The notes below the pieces were generated by a model, which saw only the letters and a list, made by a program, of their open reading frames with translations, did no database searches and was not told the origin of the DNA. Both the position numbers and the translations under genes were made by a program. From Actinokineospora sp. NBRC 105648 (lineage in GTDB: Bacteria; Actinomycetota; Actinomycetes; Mycobacteriales; Pseudonocardiaceae), in contig NZ_BSTR01000072.1 in assembly GCF_030269645.1 (NCBI RefSeq), positions 1 through 33,375 of the forward strand: a DNA stretch of 33,375 nucleotides, read 5' to 3'. Positions 26,310 through 33,375 of the stretch are shown here, one piece after another. Each line of letters opens with the position of its first letter. Position 1 is the first letter of the stretch.

Positions 26310-26570
26310 GCCCAGCGCGGGCTTGGCGGGCGGCTCCGGCTCGGCGGGCTTGTCGAAGGTCTCCGGCAGCTTCTTGAGGTGCTTGGTCATCGAGCGGACC
26401 AGGAAGGCCACCGCGACGAAGAACAGGACCAGGATCAGGAAGCCCAGGGGCGAGGACTTGCCGAAGTCCTCGCCCTGGCCGCCCGGGTCGGCGGGCTTGG
26501 GCGGGTTGGTCTGGGTGAGCACCAGCGGCACGGTGGCCGCCAGGTCCGGGGCCTGGAGGGCCGCGATCAC
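26307..26570 (-). CDS. Small membrane protein in the mca operon
   Basis: The 87-residue protein has one or two hydrophobic segments; the clear one is FLILVLFFVAVAFLV at about residues 47-62. A basic stretch (RSMTKHLKKL) and a Pro/Glu-rich tail (PAEPEPPAKPALG) follow. Its GTG overlaps the mca stop by 4 bases (GTGA), so translation is coupled. M. tuberculosis Rv1083 occupies the same place. The function is unknown; it may tether or assist Mca, but nothing in the sequence shows that. Confidence 0.8.
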   Translation of the reverse strand: MIAALQAPDLAATVPLVLTQTNPPKPADPGGQGEDFGKSSPLGFLILVLFFVAVAFLVRSMTKHLKKLPETFDKPAEPEPPAKPALG

Positions 26571-27448
26571 AGCGACACCTTCTCGTGGATGCCGCTGAAC
26601 AGGTCGTCCTCGGGCAGCGTGCTGTCGACCAGCGAGCGCACCAGCTCGTACTCCTCGTACGGCCAGACCGACCGCTGGATGTCCAGCGGCACCGCGAACC
26701 AGCGGCTGGTCGGGTCGATCTGGGTGGCGTGCGCGAGCAGCGCGGCGTCGCGGGTCTCGAAGTAGTCGGCGCACTCGACCCGGGTGGTGACCCGGTGGGC
26801 GATGTCACCGCGGTCGGCGGGCCAGTTGGCCAGCCACTCCTCGTACGGCGACTCCAGCCCGGCGGCCAGCAGGGCCTCGTGCATGGCGACCAGGCGCGCC
26901 CGGGAGAAGCCGTGCGAGTAGTACAGCTTCAGCGGCGTCCACGGCTCGCCCTCGCCCTGGTGCAGGTCGGGGTCGCCCGCGGCGTCGAAGGCGGCCACCG
27001 AGACCTCGTGGCAGCGGATGTGGTCGGGGTGCGGGTAGCCGCCGTTCTCGTCGTAGGTGATCACGACGTGCGGCCGGAACTCGCGGATGGCGCGCACCAG
27101 CGTCGGCACCGACTCCTCGAGCGGCACCAGCGCGAAGCAGCCCTCGGGCAGCGGCGGCTTGGGGTCGCCCTCGGGCAGGCCGGAGTCGACGAAGCCCAGC
27201 CAGCGGTGCTCGATGCCCAGGATCTCGGCCGCCTTGGCCATCTCCCGCCTGCGCACGGCCGGGATGTCGGCGGTGATCTCCGGGCGGTCCATCGCGGGGT
27301 TGAGGATGTCGCCCCGCTCACCGCCGGTGCAGGTCACCACCATGACCTCGTGCCCGTCGGCCACGTACTTGGCCATGGTCGCGGCACCCTTGCTCGACTC
27401 GTCGTCGGGATGAGCGTGCACCGCCATCAGACGCAGCTTCTCGGACAT
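26567..27448 (-). CDS. mca: Mycothiol S-conjugate amidase
   Basis: The 293-residue zinc amidase cleaves mycothiol S-conjugates to release mercapturic acids, detoxifying electrophiles and antibiotics in the cytoplasm. The LmbE/PIG-L zinc motif is VHAHPDDES (His13, Asp16) and the second site is YPHPDHIRCHE. TGGERGDILNPAMDRPE and the ECADYFETRDAALLAHATQI region mark Mca rather than its relative MshB, as does the length. ATG 27448 follows a GGAGGGGGCCGGGAAGG purine stretch. The gene is divergent from the DUF4307 gene and indicates a mycothiol-making actinobacterium. Confidence 0.95.
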   Translation of the reverse strand: MSEKLRLMAVHAHPDDESSKGAATMAKYVADGHEVMVVTCTGGERGDILNPAMDRPEITADIPAVRRREMAKAAEILGIEHRWLGFVDSGLPEGDPKPPLPEGCFALVPLEESVPTLVRAIREFRPHVVITYDENGGYPHPDHIRCHEVSVAAFDAAGDPDLHQGEGEPWTPLKLYYSHGFSRARLVAMHEALLAAGLESPYEEWLANWPADRGDIAHRVTTRVECADYFETRDAALLAHATQIDPTSRWFAVPLDIQRSVWPYEEYELVRSLVDSTLPEDDLFSGIHEKVSL

Positions 27449-27573
27449 GGCCTTCCCGGCCCCCTCCTGCAGTGTGGTTCCGCGCACGGCGGATAATCGA
27501 CCCGGTAGGACGAACGCGCCGCGCGGGCACCATTGTTCCCGCCTGGTGGACAGCTGCCGTCAGGAGGCCCCGG

Positions 27574-28014
27574 ATGACCGTCGCGGGACGCGCGCTGCCG
27601 GAGGGCCGCTACGGCGCGCCCAAGGCGCGGCTGTCGCGGCGCACGGGAGTGGTCCTGGTGGTTTGTGGGCTGGTTGCGGGCGGCGTCGTCGCCTACCTGG
27701 GGTACACGAACCTGGGCACCGCGCCGATCGAGGCCGAGCGCACCGCCTTCAGTGACGTGCCGGGCAACCGGATGCGGATGAACTTCACCGTCACCAGGCA
27801 GACCCCGGACCGCGCGGCCGTGTGCATCGTTCGGGTGCGCGGCGTGGACGGGTTGGAGGGCGGCCGCAAGGAGGTCTACGTCCCGCCCGGCACCTCGCCG
27901 GTGAGCCTCACCACGGTGGTCAGCAGCACCACCGAACCGGTCACGGCGGACGTGTTCGGGTGCTCCTACCAGGTGCCCGCATACCTGTCCAGCATGCCGC
28001 CGCCAACGGGGTGA
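27574..28014 (+). CDS. DUF4307-family membrane protein
   Basis: The 146-residue protein has a short cytoplasmic N-terminus (PEGRYGAPKARLSRR), one transmembrane helix at about 25-45 (GVVLVVCGLVAGGVVAYLGY) and an extracytoplasmic domain of about 100 residues with two cysteines. This matches DUF4307, found next to mca in many actinobacteria (Rv1081c in M. tuberculosis). AGGAGG lies 6 bases before ATG 27574. A classic hairpin with six T residues follows the gene. The function is unknown. Confidence 0.88.
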   Translation: MTVAGRALPEGRYGAPKARLSRRTGVVLVVCGLVAGGVVAYLGYTNLGTAPIEAERTAFSDVPGNRMRMNFTVTRQTPDRAAVCIVRVRGVDGLEGGRKEVYVPPGTSPVSLTTVVSSTTEPVTADVFGCSYQVPAYLSSMPPPTG

Positions 28015-28075
28015 ACTAGCCCGTCAAGCCCGCGCAAAGCGGACTTTTCGGGCCGAATAGCACGCCTGTTCGTGG

Positions 28076-28119
28076 TACCCTCGTAGACCTGCACGGCCCC
28101 TAGGAGGGCCGTGTTTTTT
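28076..28119 (+). terminator. Intrinsic terminator, possibly a greA attenuator
   Basis: CACGGCCC (28092-28099) and GGGCCGTG (28106-28113) form a perfect 8-bp stem with a 6-base loop, followed by TTTTTT (28114-28119). It is the only textbook intrinsic terminator between genes here. TACCCT (28076-28081) just upstream looks like a -10 box, so a greA transcript could start immediately before the hairpin. Confidence 0.8.
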
Positions 28120-28196
28120 CCATTCCGGGTGCACCACGAAGCCCGGACTGCCGACCCGTAACCACGGGCCCGGAGTACGACGAGGAGTTGGTGACC

Positions 28197-28685
28197 GTGA
28201 GCGACACCCAGGTGACCTGGTTGACCCAGGAGGCCTACAACCGGCTCAAGCACGAGCTCGACGAGCTGATTGAGAACCGCCCGGTCATCGCGCAGAAGAT
28301 CAACACCAGCCGCGAGGAGGGTGACCTCAAGGAGAACGGGGGTTACCACGCCGCGCGCGAGGAGCAGGGGCAGCAGGAAGCCCGCATCCGCCACCTGCAG
28401 GAGCTGCTGCGCGGGGCGAAGGTCGGCGAGGCACCCGCCAACGACGGCATCGCCGAACCCGGCATGGTGCTGACGGTGCGCTACGACGGCGACGACGAGG
28501 AAGAGCAGTTCCTGCTCGCCACCCGCGAGGAAGGTGGCGAGGGCGAGCTGGAGGTGTACTCCCCCGAGTCCCCCCTCGGCCGGGCGCTGCTCGGCGCCAA
28601 GGAGGGCGAGACCCGGGAGTACGAGCTGCCCAACGGCAAGACCCAGAAGGTCACGCTCAGGCGAGCCGTGCCGTACAGCGGCTAG
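28197..28685 (+). CDS. greA: Transcription elongation factor GreA
   Basis: The 162-residue protein has the N-terminal coiled coil (about 8-78) with the acidic tip EEGDLKEN (Asp43, Glu46), which enters the RNA polymerase secondary channel and stimulates cleavage of backtracked RNA. The C-terminal FKBP-like domain (YSPESPLGRALLGAKEGE) binds polymerase. GTG 28197 (VSDTQVTWLTQEAY) matches family N-termini and has GAGGAG 9 bases upstream; in-frame TTG 28188 and GTG 28191 are less likely. A 16-bp hairpin ends the transcript. Confidence 0.96.
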   Translation: MSDTQVTWLTQEAYNRLKHELDELIENRPVIAQKINTSREEGDLKENGGYHAAREEQGQQEARIRHLQELLRGAKVGEAPANDGIAEPGMVLTVRYDGDDEEEQFLLATREEGGEGELEVYSPESPLGRALLGAKEGETREYELPNGKTQKVTLRRAVPYSG

Positions 28686-28699
28686 GCCAACCCAACGTC

Positions 28700-28737
28700 C
28701 AGAGGCCGCTCCCACGTGCCGGTGGGAGCGGCCTCTG
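28700..28737 (+). terminator. Perfect 16-bp hairpin after greA
   Basis: Arms 28700-28715 and 28722-28737 (CAGAGGCCGCTCCCAC and its complement) pair exactly with a 6-base loop, 14 bases past the greA stop. No T-run follows. Confidence 0.85.
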
Positions 28738-29462
28738 CGCGTTCGGGGATTGGCCCGGAGGGCTCCCCGGCGGGGTTCGCGCATCGAGCGGGGAGGCGCT
28801 TCTCCGCCCGGCACCTGCCTGTTGCGGGGTCAGCTCCGTGGTCGTTTGGCGATCGAGGTTCACCCTGCCGAGCGATCTCAATCCGCCCATTCCGGACAGA
28901 GTTGTCCACAGGCTTGATCGACATCGGCCCTGGGCCGGCTCCCCGGCGGTAGAATGGGTCGGGGATGGTCCCCTGGGTTGGGTGGGCCTTTGGGGTGTGG
29001 GGGGTGTCCGGCGATTCGCCGGGTTGGGTCAGCGTTTGGGGTGTGGGGGTCCAGCCATTCGCCGGGTTGGATGGGCCTGCGAGGTGTCGGGCGATCTGCC
29101 GGGCGGGTGAACGTTTGGGACGTGGGGGTGTCGGGCGATTCGCCGGGCTAGGTGGGCTTTCGGGGGGTGTCGGGCGATTCGCCGGGCTAGGTGGGCTTTC
29201 GGGGGGTGTCGGGCGATTCGCCGGGCTGGGTGGGCCTGGGGCGTGTCCGGCGGTTCGGGCGTGCGCGTGCCGCCCGGGGCGCTGACTCGCGGCTCAGGGG
29301 TGGACGCGCGGAGTGAGGTGTGAGCGCGGATTGGCCGGGGCGCAGCCCGGGCGAGCGGGCTTGCCATTTCCGCTCTGGGCGAGTGGGTCGCAGGTGAGGA
29401 CGTGAGTCTGCCGTCCGGAGCATGGCCGTGGGCCGGGGCGGCGGACCTGTGGGCTCGCGTCG
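28738..29462. other. Gene-free region containing a degenerate repeat array
   Basis: About 725 bp with no credible gene. Plus-strand G/T richness from 28950 to 29250 means a C-rich, G-poor minus strand downstream of the Lrp gene. Frames on the minus strand translate as His/Pro/Arg-rich repeats (about 13-residue period) and lack start signals. Confidence 0.55.
29003..29243. repeat. Six-unit degenerate array with an internal short palindrome
   Basis: Units begin at 29003, 29048, 29083, 29127, 29166 and 29205 (spacings 45, 35, 44, 39, 39). The units at 29127 and 29166 are identical 39-mers. The shared core GGCGATTCGCC is a small palindrome. No unique spacers lie between units, so it is not a CRISPR array. 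Confidence 0.8.
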
Positions 29463-29939
29463 TCAGCGGACCACGCGTTCCAGCAGGGGTCGTACGCGCG
29501 GTGGGACCGGGGTCGACAGGGCGATCGATGTGGACGTCCGGCGGACCCACTCCACGTTCACCACCCGGTCGATCACCTGCTGCAGGTCCGCGTTGTCCCG
29601 GGCCACCATGCGCACCAGCAGGTCTCCCTGGCCCGTCGTGGCGTGGACCTCGCAGACCTCGGCGATCGCCCGCAGCCGCTCGGCCACCTCGCTGCGCTTG
29701 CCCTGGGCGATCTCCAGCACCGCGAAGGCCGTCAGCCCGTACCCCATGGCCGCCAGGTCCACCGCGGGCGGGAACCCGTTGAGCACCCCGCGGCGCTCCA
29801 GGCGGTCCATCCGGGCCTGCACCGTGCCCCTGGCCACGCCCAGCCGCCTGGAGCACTCCAGGACGCCCAGGCGGGGCTCGTCGGTGAGCAGCAGCAACAG
29901 CCGGGCGTCGAGGGCGTCGACGTCTGCGTCGGGATCCAT
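29463..29939 (-). CDS. Lrp/AsnC-family transcriptional regulator
   Basis: The 158-residue protein has an AsnC-type helix-turn-helix at about 8-60 (LECSRRLGVARGTVQARMDR) and a RAM ligand-binding domain at about 68-145 (VHATTGQGDLLVRMVARD). Lrp/AsnC proteins form octamers and respond to amino acids. It is divergent from hppD, so aromatic amino-acid control of tyrosine breakdown is the likeliest role. ATG 29939 has AGGA 7 bases upstream; GTG 29945 is an alternative. The 147-bp intergenic region carries an inverted repeat suited to such a regulator. Confidence 0.93.
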   Translation of the reverse strand: MDPDADVDALDARLLLLLTDEPRLGVLECSRRLGVARGTVQARMDRLERRGVLNGFPPAVDLAAMGYGLTAFAVLEIAQGKRSEVAERLRAIAEVCEVHATTGQGDLLVRMVARDNADLQQVIDRVVNVEWVRRTSTSIALSTPVPPRVRPLLERVVR

Positions 29940-29948
29940 AGCCACGTC

Positions 29949-30007
29949 CTGGTCAGAGTGTCCACTTTGTCGAGCACTTACCGACCCACACTAGTCATCC
30001 TGACCAG
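29949..30007. promoter_or_regulatory. Inverted repeat in the lrp-hppD intergenic region
   Basis: CTGGTCAG (29949-29956) and CTGACCAG (30000-30007) are exact inverted copies 51 bp apart, about five helical turns, which places them on the same DNA face. Such spacing suits an Lrp octamer. The region between is AT-richer and probably holds both promoters. Confidence 0.45.
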
Positions 30008-30085
30008 CGAAAAACGAGTCTCTTGCACAGGATGCCCGGTCGCTCGCATGCTCGTGCCACCGAACTTGAACCGCAGGAGGACGCT

Positions 30086-31288
30086 ATGACGGGGACCCTC
30101 GGCCGCAGCGAGCACGGCATCGACGAGGTGAGCTACGACCAGCTCCGCCAGCTCGTCGGTCTGGTCGACTACGACGAGAGCCGGGACCCGTTCCCGGTCA
30201 ACGCCCTGGACGCGGTCGTCTTCGTCGTCGGCAACGCGACCCAGACCGCGCTGTTCTACCAGGCCGCCTTCGGCATGACCCTGGTCGCCTACTCCGGTCC
30301 GGAGACCGGCAACCGCGACCACAAGGCGTTCGTGCTCAAGTCCGGCTCGGGCCGCTTCGTGGTCAAGGGCGGGGTCGACCCGAAGAGCCCCCTGCTCGAC
30401 CACCACCGCGAGCACGGCGACGGCGTCGTGGACATCGCGCTGGAGGTGCCCGACGTCGACAAGTGCCTGGCGCACGCCCGCAAGGAGGGCGCCATCGTGC
30501 TGGAGGAGGCGCACGACGTCTCCGACGAGCACGGCACGGTCCGCTTCGGCGCCATCGCCACCTACGGCAAGACCCGGCACACCCTGGTCGACCGGTCCCG
30601 CTACCACGGCCCCTACCTGCCCGGCTACGTCGCCAAGGAGGGCCCGATCACCCGCCCGGCCGACGCGCCGAAGCGGCTGTTCCAGGCCGTCGACCACTGC
30701 GTGGGCAACGTCGAGCTGGGCAAGATGGACTACTGGGTCGACTGGTACAACCGCGTCATGGGCTTCGTGAACATGGCGGAGTTCGTCGGCGACGACATCG
30801 CCACCGAGTACTCCGCGCTGATGAGCAAGGTCGTCTCCAACGGCAACCACCGGGTCAAGTTCCCGCTCAACGAGCCGGCGATCGCGAAGAAGAAGTCGCA
30901 GATCGACGAGTACCTGGAGTTCTACGGCGGCCCCGGCTGCCAGCACATCGCGCTGGCCACCAACGACATCATCGGCACCGTCACCGCCATGCGCGCCAAC
31001 GGCGTCGAGTTCCTCGACGTGCCGGACTCCTACTACGAGGACCCGGAGCTGCGCGCCCGGATCGGCAACGTCCGGGTGCCGATCGAGGTGCTCAAGGAGC
31101 ACGCCATCCTGGTCGACCGGGACGAGGACGGCTACCTGCTGCAGATCTTCACCAAGCCGGTCGGCGACCGGCCCACGGTGTTCTTCGAGATGATCGAGCG
31201 GCACGGCTCGCTCGGCTTCGGCAAGGGCAACTTCAAGGCCCTGTTCGAGGCCATCGAGCGCGAGCAGGAGCGTCGCGGGAACCTCTGA
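30086..31288 (+). CDS. hppD: 4-Hydroxyphenylpyruvate dioxygenase
   Basis: The 400-residue Fe(II) dioxygenase converts 4-hydroxyphenylpyruvate to homogentisate in tyrosine catabolism. It has two vicinal-oxygen-chelate domains. The iron ligands are His204 (AVDHCVGNV), His287 (GCQHIAL) and Glu368 (FFEMIERHG). The C-terminal helix GFGKGNFKALFEAIEREQE is typical. Length and the N-terminal VDYDESRDPFPVNALD favour dioxygenase over the related hydroxymandelate synthase, which is shorter. AGGAGG lies 5 bases before ATG 30086. Control by the divergent Lrp-type protein is likely. A duplicated hairpin follows. Confidence 0.96.
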   Translation: MTGTLGRSEHGIDEVSYDQLRQLVGLVDYDESRDPFPVNALDAVVFVVGNATQTALFYQAAFGMTLVAYSGPETGNRDHKAFVLKSGSGRFVVKGGVDPKSPLLDHHREHGDGVVDIALEVPDVDKCLAHARKEGAIVLEEAHDVSDEHGTVRFGAIATYGKTRHTLVDRSRYHGPYLPGYVAKEGPITRPADAPKRLFQAVDHCVGNVELGKMDYWVDWYNRVMGFVNMAEFVGDDIATEYSALMSKVVSNGNHRVKFPLNEPAIAKKKSQIDEYLEFYGGPGCQHIALATNDIIGTVTAMRANGVEFLDVPDSYYEDPELRARIGNVRVPIEVLKEHAILVDRDEDGYLLQIFTKPVGDRPTVFFEMIERHGSLGFGKGNFKALFEAIEREQERRGNL

Positions 31289-31320
31289 GGACTGGGGCTC
31301 GACCCCGGGGGCATCGGGAC

Positions 31321-31383
31321 GTGGCCCCCACCTGGCAACTGTCAGGTGGGGGCCACACCTGGCAACTGTCAGGTGGGGGCCAC
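31321..31383 (+). terminator. hppD terminator with a duplicated 27-bp arm
   Basis: GTGGCCCCCACCTG (31321-31334) pairs perfectly with CAGGTGGGGGCCAC (31343-31356) around an 8-base loop. The 27 bases 31330-31356 are then repeated exactly at 31357-31383, giving an alternative pairing partner. Confidence 0.85.
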
Positions 31384-31463
31384 ACCTCGCCTCTCCTGCG
31401 GTAGGTGCGGCGACGGACGGGTACGCTGCGCTCAGGCAGCAGTACTGCGTGGGGAGACCAGCC

Positions 31464-31727
31464 ATGGCCAGGACGCGGAAGGCGGGCGCGGTGTCGCTCG
31501 CGGGCGCCGTGGCGGCGGCGCTGGTCCTGGCCGGGGTCGCGGTGTTCACGGTCAGCAACGCGGGCTGCGCGAGCGCGGGCGAGTACGTCCAGCACGGCGA
31601 CCAGGTCGAGTTCGTCGGCGGTTGCGTGGACCCGACGAAGCTGCCCGCCGCGCCGACCTCCCCGACGCCCGGCGCACCCGGTACCCCCGGCAGCGCGGTC
31701 GACCGGTTCCACCAGGTCAGTCCTTGA
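31464..31727 (+). CDS. Small secreted or membrane-anchored protein
   Basis: The 87-residue product has a basic start (MARTRK), a hydrophobic segment of about 22 residues, then NAGCASAGEYV. Two cysteines (about 35 and 54) could form a disulfide, and a Pro/Thr/Gly-rich tail follows. It may be an N-terminal membrane anchor or a cleaved signal peptide. GGGGAG 8 bases before ATG 31464 supports the start. No family was recognised. It lies 19 bases before the methyltransferase gene. Confidence 0.6.
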   Translation: MARTRKAGAVSLAGAVAAALVLAGVAVFTVSNAGCASAGEYVQHGDQVEFVGGCVDPTKLPAAPTSPTPGAPGTPGSAVDRFHQVSP

Positions 31728-31746
31728 TCATCTAGTCTGGCCCGCC

Positions 31747-32385
31747 GTGACCGACGAACACTTCCTGACCGTCACCCGAGCCGCGTACGACACCGTCGCC
31801 GTCGGCTATGCCGAGCACGTGCCGGACTTCCCCGACGACCCGCTGGACAACGCGCTGATCACCGCGTTCGCCGAGTTGGTCCGGGCCTCCGGCGGCGGCC
31901 CGGTCGCCGAGATCGGGTGCGGCACCGGCCGGGTGACCGGCCACCTGGCCCGCGCGGGCCTCGACGTCACCGGCATCGACCTGTCCCCCGGCATGCTGGC
32001 CATCGCCCGCCGCGACCACCCCACGATCCAGTTCACCGAGGGCTCGATGCTCGACCTGGACCTCCCGGACGGCACGCTGGCGGGCGTGGTGGCCTGGTAC
32101 TCGATCATCCACATGCCGCTCGACCAGCTCCCGACAGCGTTCGCCGAGTTCCACCGGGTACTCGCCCCTGGCGGCCACCTCCTGCTCGCCTTCCACATCG
32201 GCGACCGGACCAAGTACGCGATCAGCGCCTACGGCCACGAGAACGTCCCGCTGGAAGTCCACCACCTGCCCATCGAACTGGTCTGCGCGGTAGCGGCGGA
32301 CGCTGGCTTCACCATCGACACCCAGGCGATCCGCGACCCGTTCGCGGGCGTCCTCCAGGGCCGCGTCCTCGCCCGCCGGGGATAA
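31747..32385 (+). CDS. Class I SAM-dependent methyltransferase
   Basis: The 212-residue protein has motif I VAEIGCGTGRVTGHLA at about 53-68, GIDLSPGMLAIAR at about 76-88, and WYSIIHMPLDQLP and LAPGGHLLLAFH as motifs post-II and III. It belongs to the small-molecule methyltransferase group (Methyltransf_11/25), whose substrates cannot be predicted. The GTG start lacks a ribosome site, and TAGTCT (31733-31738) would put transcription start within two bases of it. The neighbours give no pathway clue. Confidence 0.9.
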   Translation: MTDEHFLTVTRAAYDTVAVGYAEHVPDFPDDPLDNALITAFAELVRASGGGPVAEIGCGTGRVTGHLARAGLDVTGIDLSPGMLAIARRDHPTIQFTEGSMLDLDLPDGTLAGVVAWYSIIHMPLDQLPTAFAEFHRVLAPGGHLLLAFHIGDRTKYAISAYGHENVPLEVHHLPIELVCAVAADAGFTIDTQAIRDPFAGVLQGRVLARRG

Positions 32386-32425
32386 GCGGTCGACACGACC
32401 AGCGGGCACCGAACACAGTGACGCC

Positions 32426-33214
32426 ATGGAACGCGGCCTGAACGACGACGGCACGATTGCCCGCGAAGGCGCCCTGGACCGGGTGCCCAAGGCGTTCGCC
32501 CCGGTCGTCGCCGCTACCCGCGCCCACATCAGCCAGTCGTTCAGCGATACCCGGCTGCACAGCGCTTACCTCTACGGGAGCATCCCGCGCGGCACCGCCG
32601 TCCCCGGCGTCTCCGACCTCGACGTCCAACTCGCCCTGCACGACGAGCCCACCAAAGCCGACCGCGCCACGGCCACGGTGATCGAGACGGCACTGGACCA
32701 GGCGTTTCCGGAGATCAGCGGGGCAGGAATCCTGCTGTCCAGCACACGTACCCTGCTCGGCACCGGCACCGAGGACGGCGGTTTCTGGGTTGCTTGCCTG
32801 TGCACGCCACTGCTCGGGCCCGACCTGGCCGAGCAGCTGCCCCGGTACCGCCCCACCTCCCGACTGGCCCGCGAGATCAACGGCGACCTCGGCCTCCTGC
32901 TCCCGGGATGGCGCACCCGAGCAGCGGCAGCCCACACCAACCTGAAGGCACTGAGCCGAAGCGTCAGCAGGCACCTGGTCCGCACCGGCTTCACACTCGT
33001 CATGCCCCGTTGGGGTGGCTGGACAAGCGACTTGGGTGCCTCCGCTGAACTGTTCGGCCGCTATTACCCGGACCGTGCAGGGCAGATGCGTTTGGCGGCA
33101 GACATCGGTCGCACGCCGACGACTGATCCGGCAGTGCTGCAAATACTCATAGACGACCTGGCCCCATGGCTCCTCGGCGAATACACGGCGGTACATGGCG
33201 CGAAGGATTCTTGA
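32426..33214 (+). CDS. Nucleotidyltransferase-domain protein
   Basis: The 262-residue soluble protein has the minimal nucleotidyltransferase motif at about 50-68: GSIPRGTAVPGVSDLDVQL, the GSxxRG...SDxD pattern that binds NTP and two metals. A mostly helical C-terminal part of about 150 residues follows, as in aminoglycoside or MNT-type nucleotidyltransferases. It could modify an antibiotic, another small molecule or a macromolecule. No HEPN partner is adjacent in the window. ATG 32426 has no good ribosome site. Confidence 0.8.
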   Translation: MERGLNDDGTIAREGALDRVPKAFAPVVAATRAHISQSFSDTRLHSAYLYGSIPRGTAVPGVSDLDVQLALHDEPTKADRATATVIETALDQAFPEISGAGILLSSTRTLLGTGTEDGGFWVACLCTPLLGPDLAEQLPRYRPTSRLAREINGDLGLLLPGWRTRAAAAHTNLKALSRSVSRHLVRTGFTLVMPRWGGWTSDLGASAELFGRYYPDRAGQMRLAADIGRTPTTDPAVLQILIDDLAPWLLGEYTAVHGAKDS

Positions 33215-33245
33215 GTCTTGAAATCTCTAGTCTTGAAGTCTTGAA
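33214..33245. repeat. Three AGTCTTGAA direct repeats
   Basis: Copies at 33214-33222, 33229-33237 and 33237-33245 follow the nucleotidyltransferase stop in a locally AT-rich stretch. They could be binding sites for a regulator of a gene beyond the window. Confidence 0.6.
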
Positions 33246-33342
33246 CAGCCGACCCCGCTGGTACGCAACGCCCGTTACGTTTGTGCTCGATTGGGTGGAC
33301 TGCCTTCGTGTGGGGGGAGGCGACCGCTAAACTTGACCTGTG

Positions 33343-33369
33343 GTGGGGATGCCCTTCTCCCCACGCTTT
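33343..33369 (+). terminator. Intrinsic terminator or leader attenuator at the window edge
   Basis: GTGGGGA (33343-33349) and TCCCCAC (33358-33364) pair around an 8-base loop and are followed by GCTTTTT. TTGACC (33333-33338) just upstream may be a -35 box. With no gene between 33215 and here, it may end a short RNA or the preceding transcript. Confidence 0.6.
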
Positions 33370-33375
33370 TTCCCC

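Noticed and set aside
30086..31288. Hydroxymandelate synthase instead of HPPD
   Set aside because: The 400-residue length, the C-terminal GFGKGNFKALFEAIE helix and the lack of glycopeptide biosynthesis genes favour HPPD.
32426..33214. MNT/HEPN toxin-antitoxin pair
   Set aside because: The nucleotidyltransferase motif fits, but the protein is longer than typical MNT antitoxins and no HEPN gene lies beside it in the window.

Overview
The window is high-GC actinobacterial chromosome. It has strong third-position GC and many GTG starts, and it encodes a mycothiol S-conjugate amidase (Mca), a short-chain Z-isoprenyl diphosphate synthase, PhoH2 and GuaB1. Codon use and gene content fit Pseudonocardiales (Actinokineospora/Saccharothrix-like); the genus is a guess. 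No rRNA, tRNA, CRISPR array or intact insertion sequence was seen.

Layout. Positions 1-7300 are accessory: a C-terminally truncated EamA transporter, a prolyl aminopeptidase, a single-pass membrane protein with an actinomycete-type N-terminal module, a MocR-type regulator, a tiny lipoprotein, a secreted three-repeat ricin-B lectin, an ATP-dependent DNA ligase and a small membrane protein. At 7300-7980 there is a low-complexity stretch without genes that contains a 145-bp hairpin. At 7979-10456 a secreted papain-like protease and a membrane-anchored partner lie divergent to an HTH protein, with a palindrome between them. GuaB1 and a two-gene ABC-2 exporter follow (10447-13783).

From phoH2 to greA (14230-28685) the window follows a conserved actinobacterial block. 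Recalled from M. tuberculosis as greA, Rv1081c, mca, Rv1083, Rv1084, Rv1085c, Rv1086 and phoH2, it is present here in matching relative orientation. Extra material has been inserted: a CoA-binding protein gene; a frameshifted tyrosine integrase with a GNAT gene and an RHH-like gene between the hemolysin-III homologue and the thioredoxin-domain gene; and, on the opposite strand from its flanking genes, a two-gene RNA-repair operon, hen1-pnkp, between the thioredoxin-domain gene and the mca operon.

Pnkp (5'-kinase, 2',3'-phosphatase, adenylyltransferase) and Hen1 (ligase-activating domain plus 3'-terminal 2'-O-methyltransferase) form the known bacterial system that reseals ribotoxin-cleaved RNA and methylates the repaired site. 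It is the most notable system here. It is described in other bacteria, but its position beside an integrase relic and inside a core block, and a TTA codon in hen1, are worth following up.

The right end carries an Lrp/AsnC regulator divergent from 4-hydroxyphenylpyruvate dioxygenase, then a small secreted protein, a methyltransferase and a nucleotidyltransferase. Many intergenic hairpins are perfect, and three long gene-free stretches are C-rich on the strand of the gene that ends into them, which suggests Rho-dependent termination.
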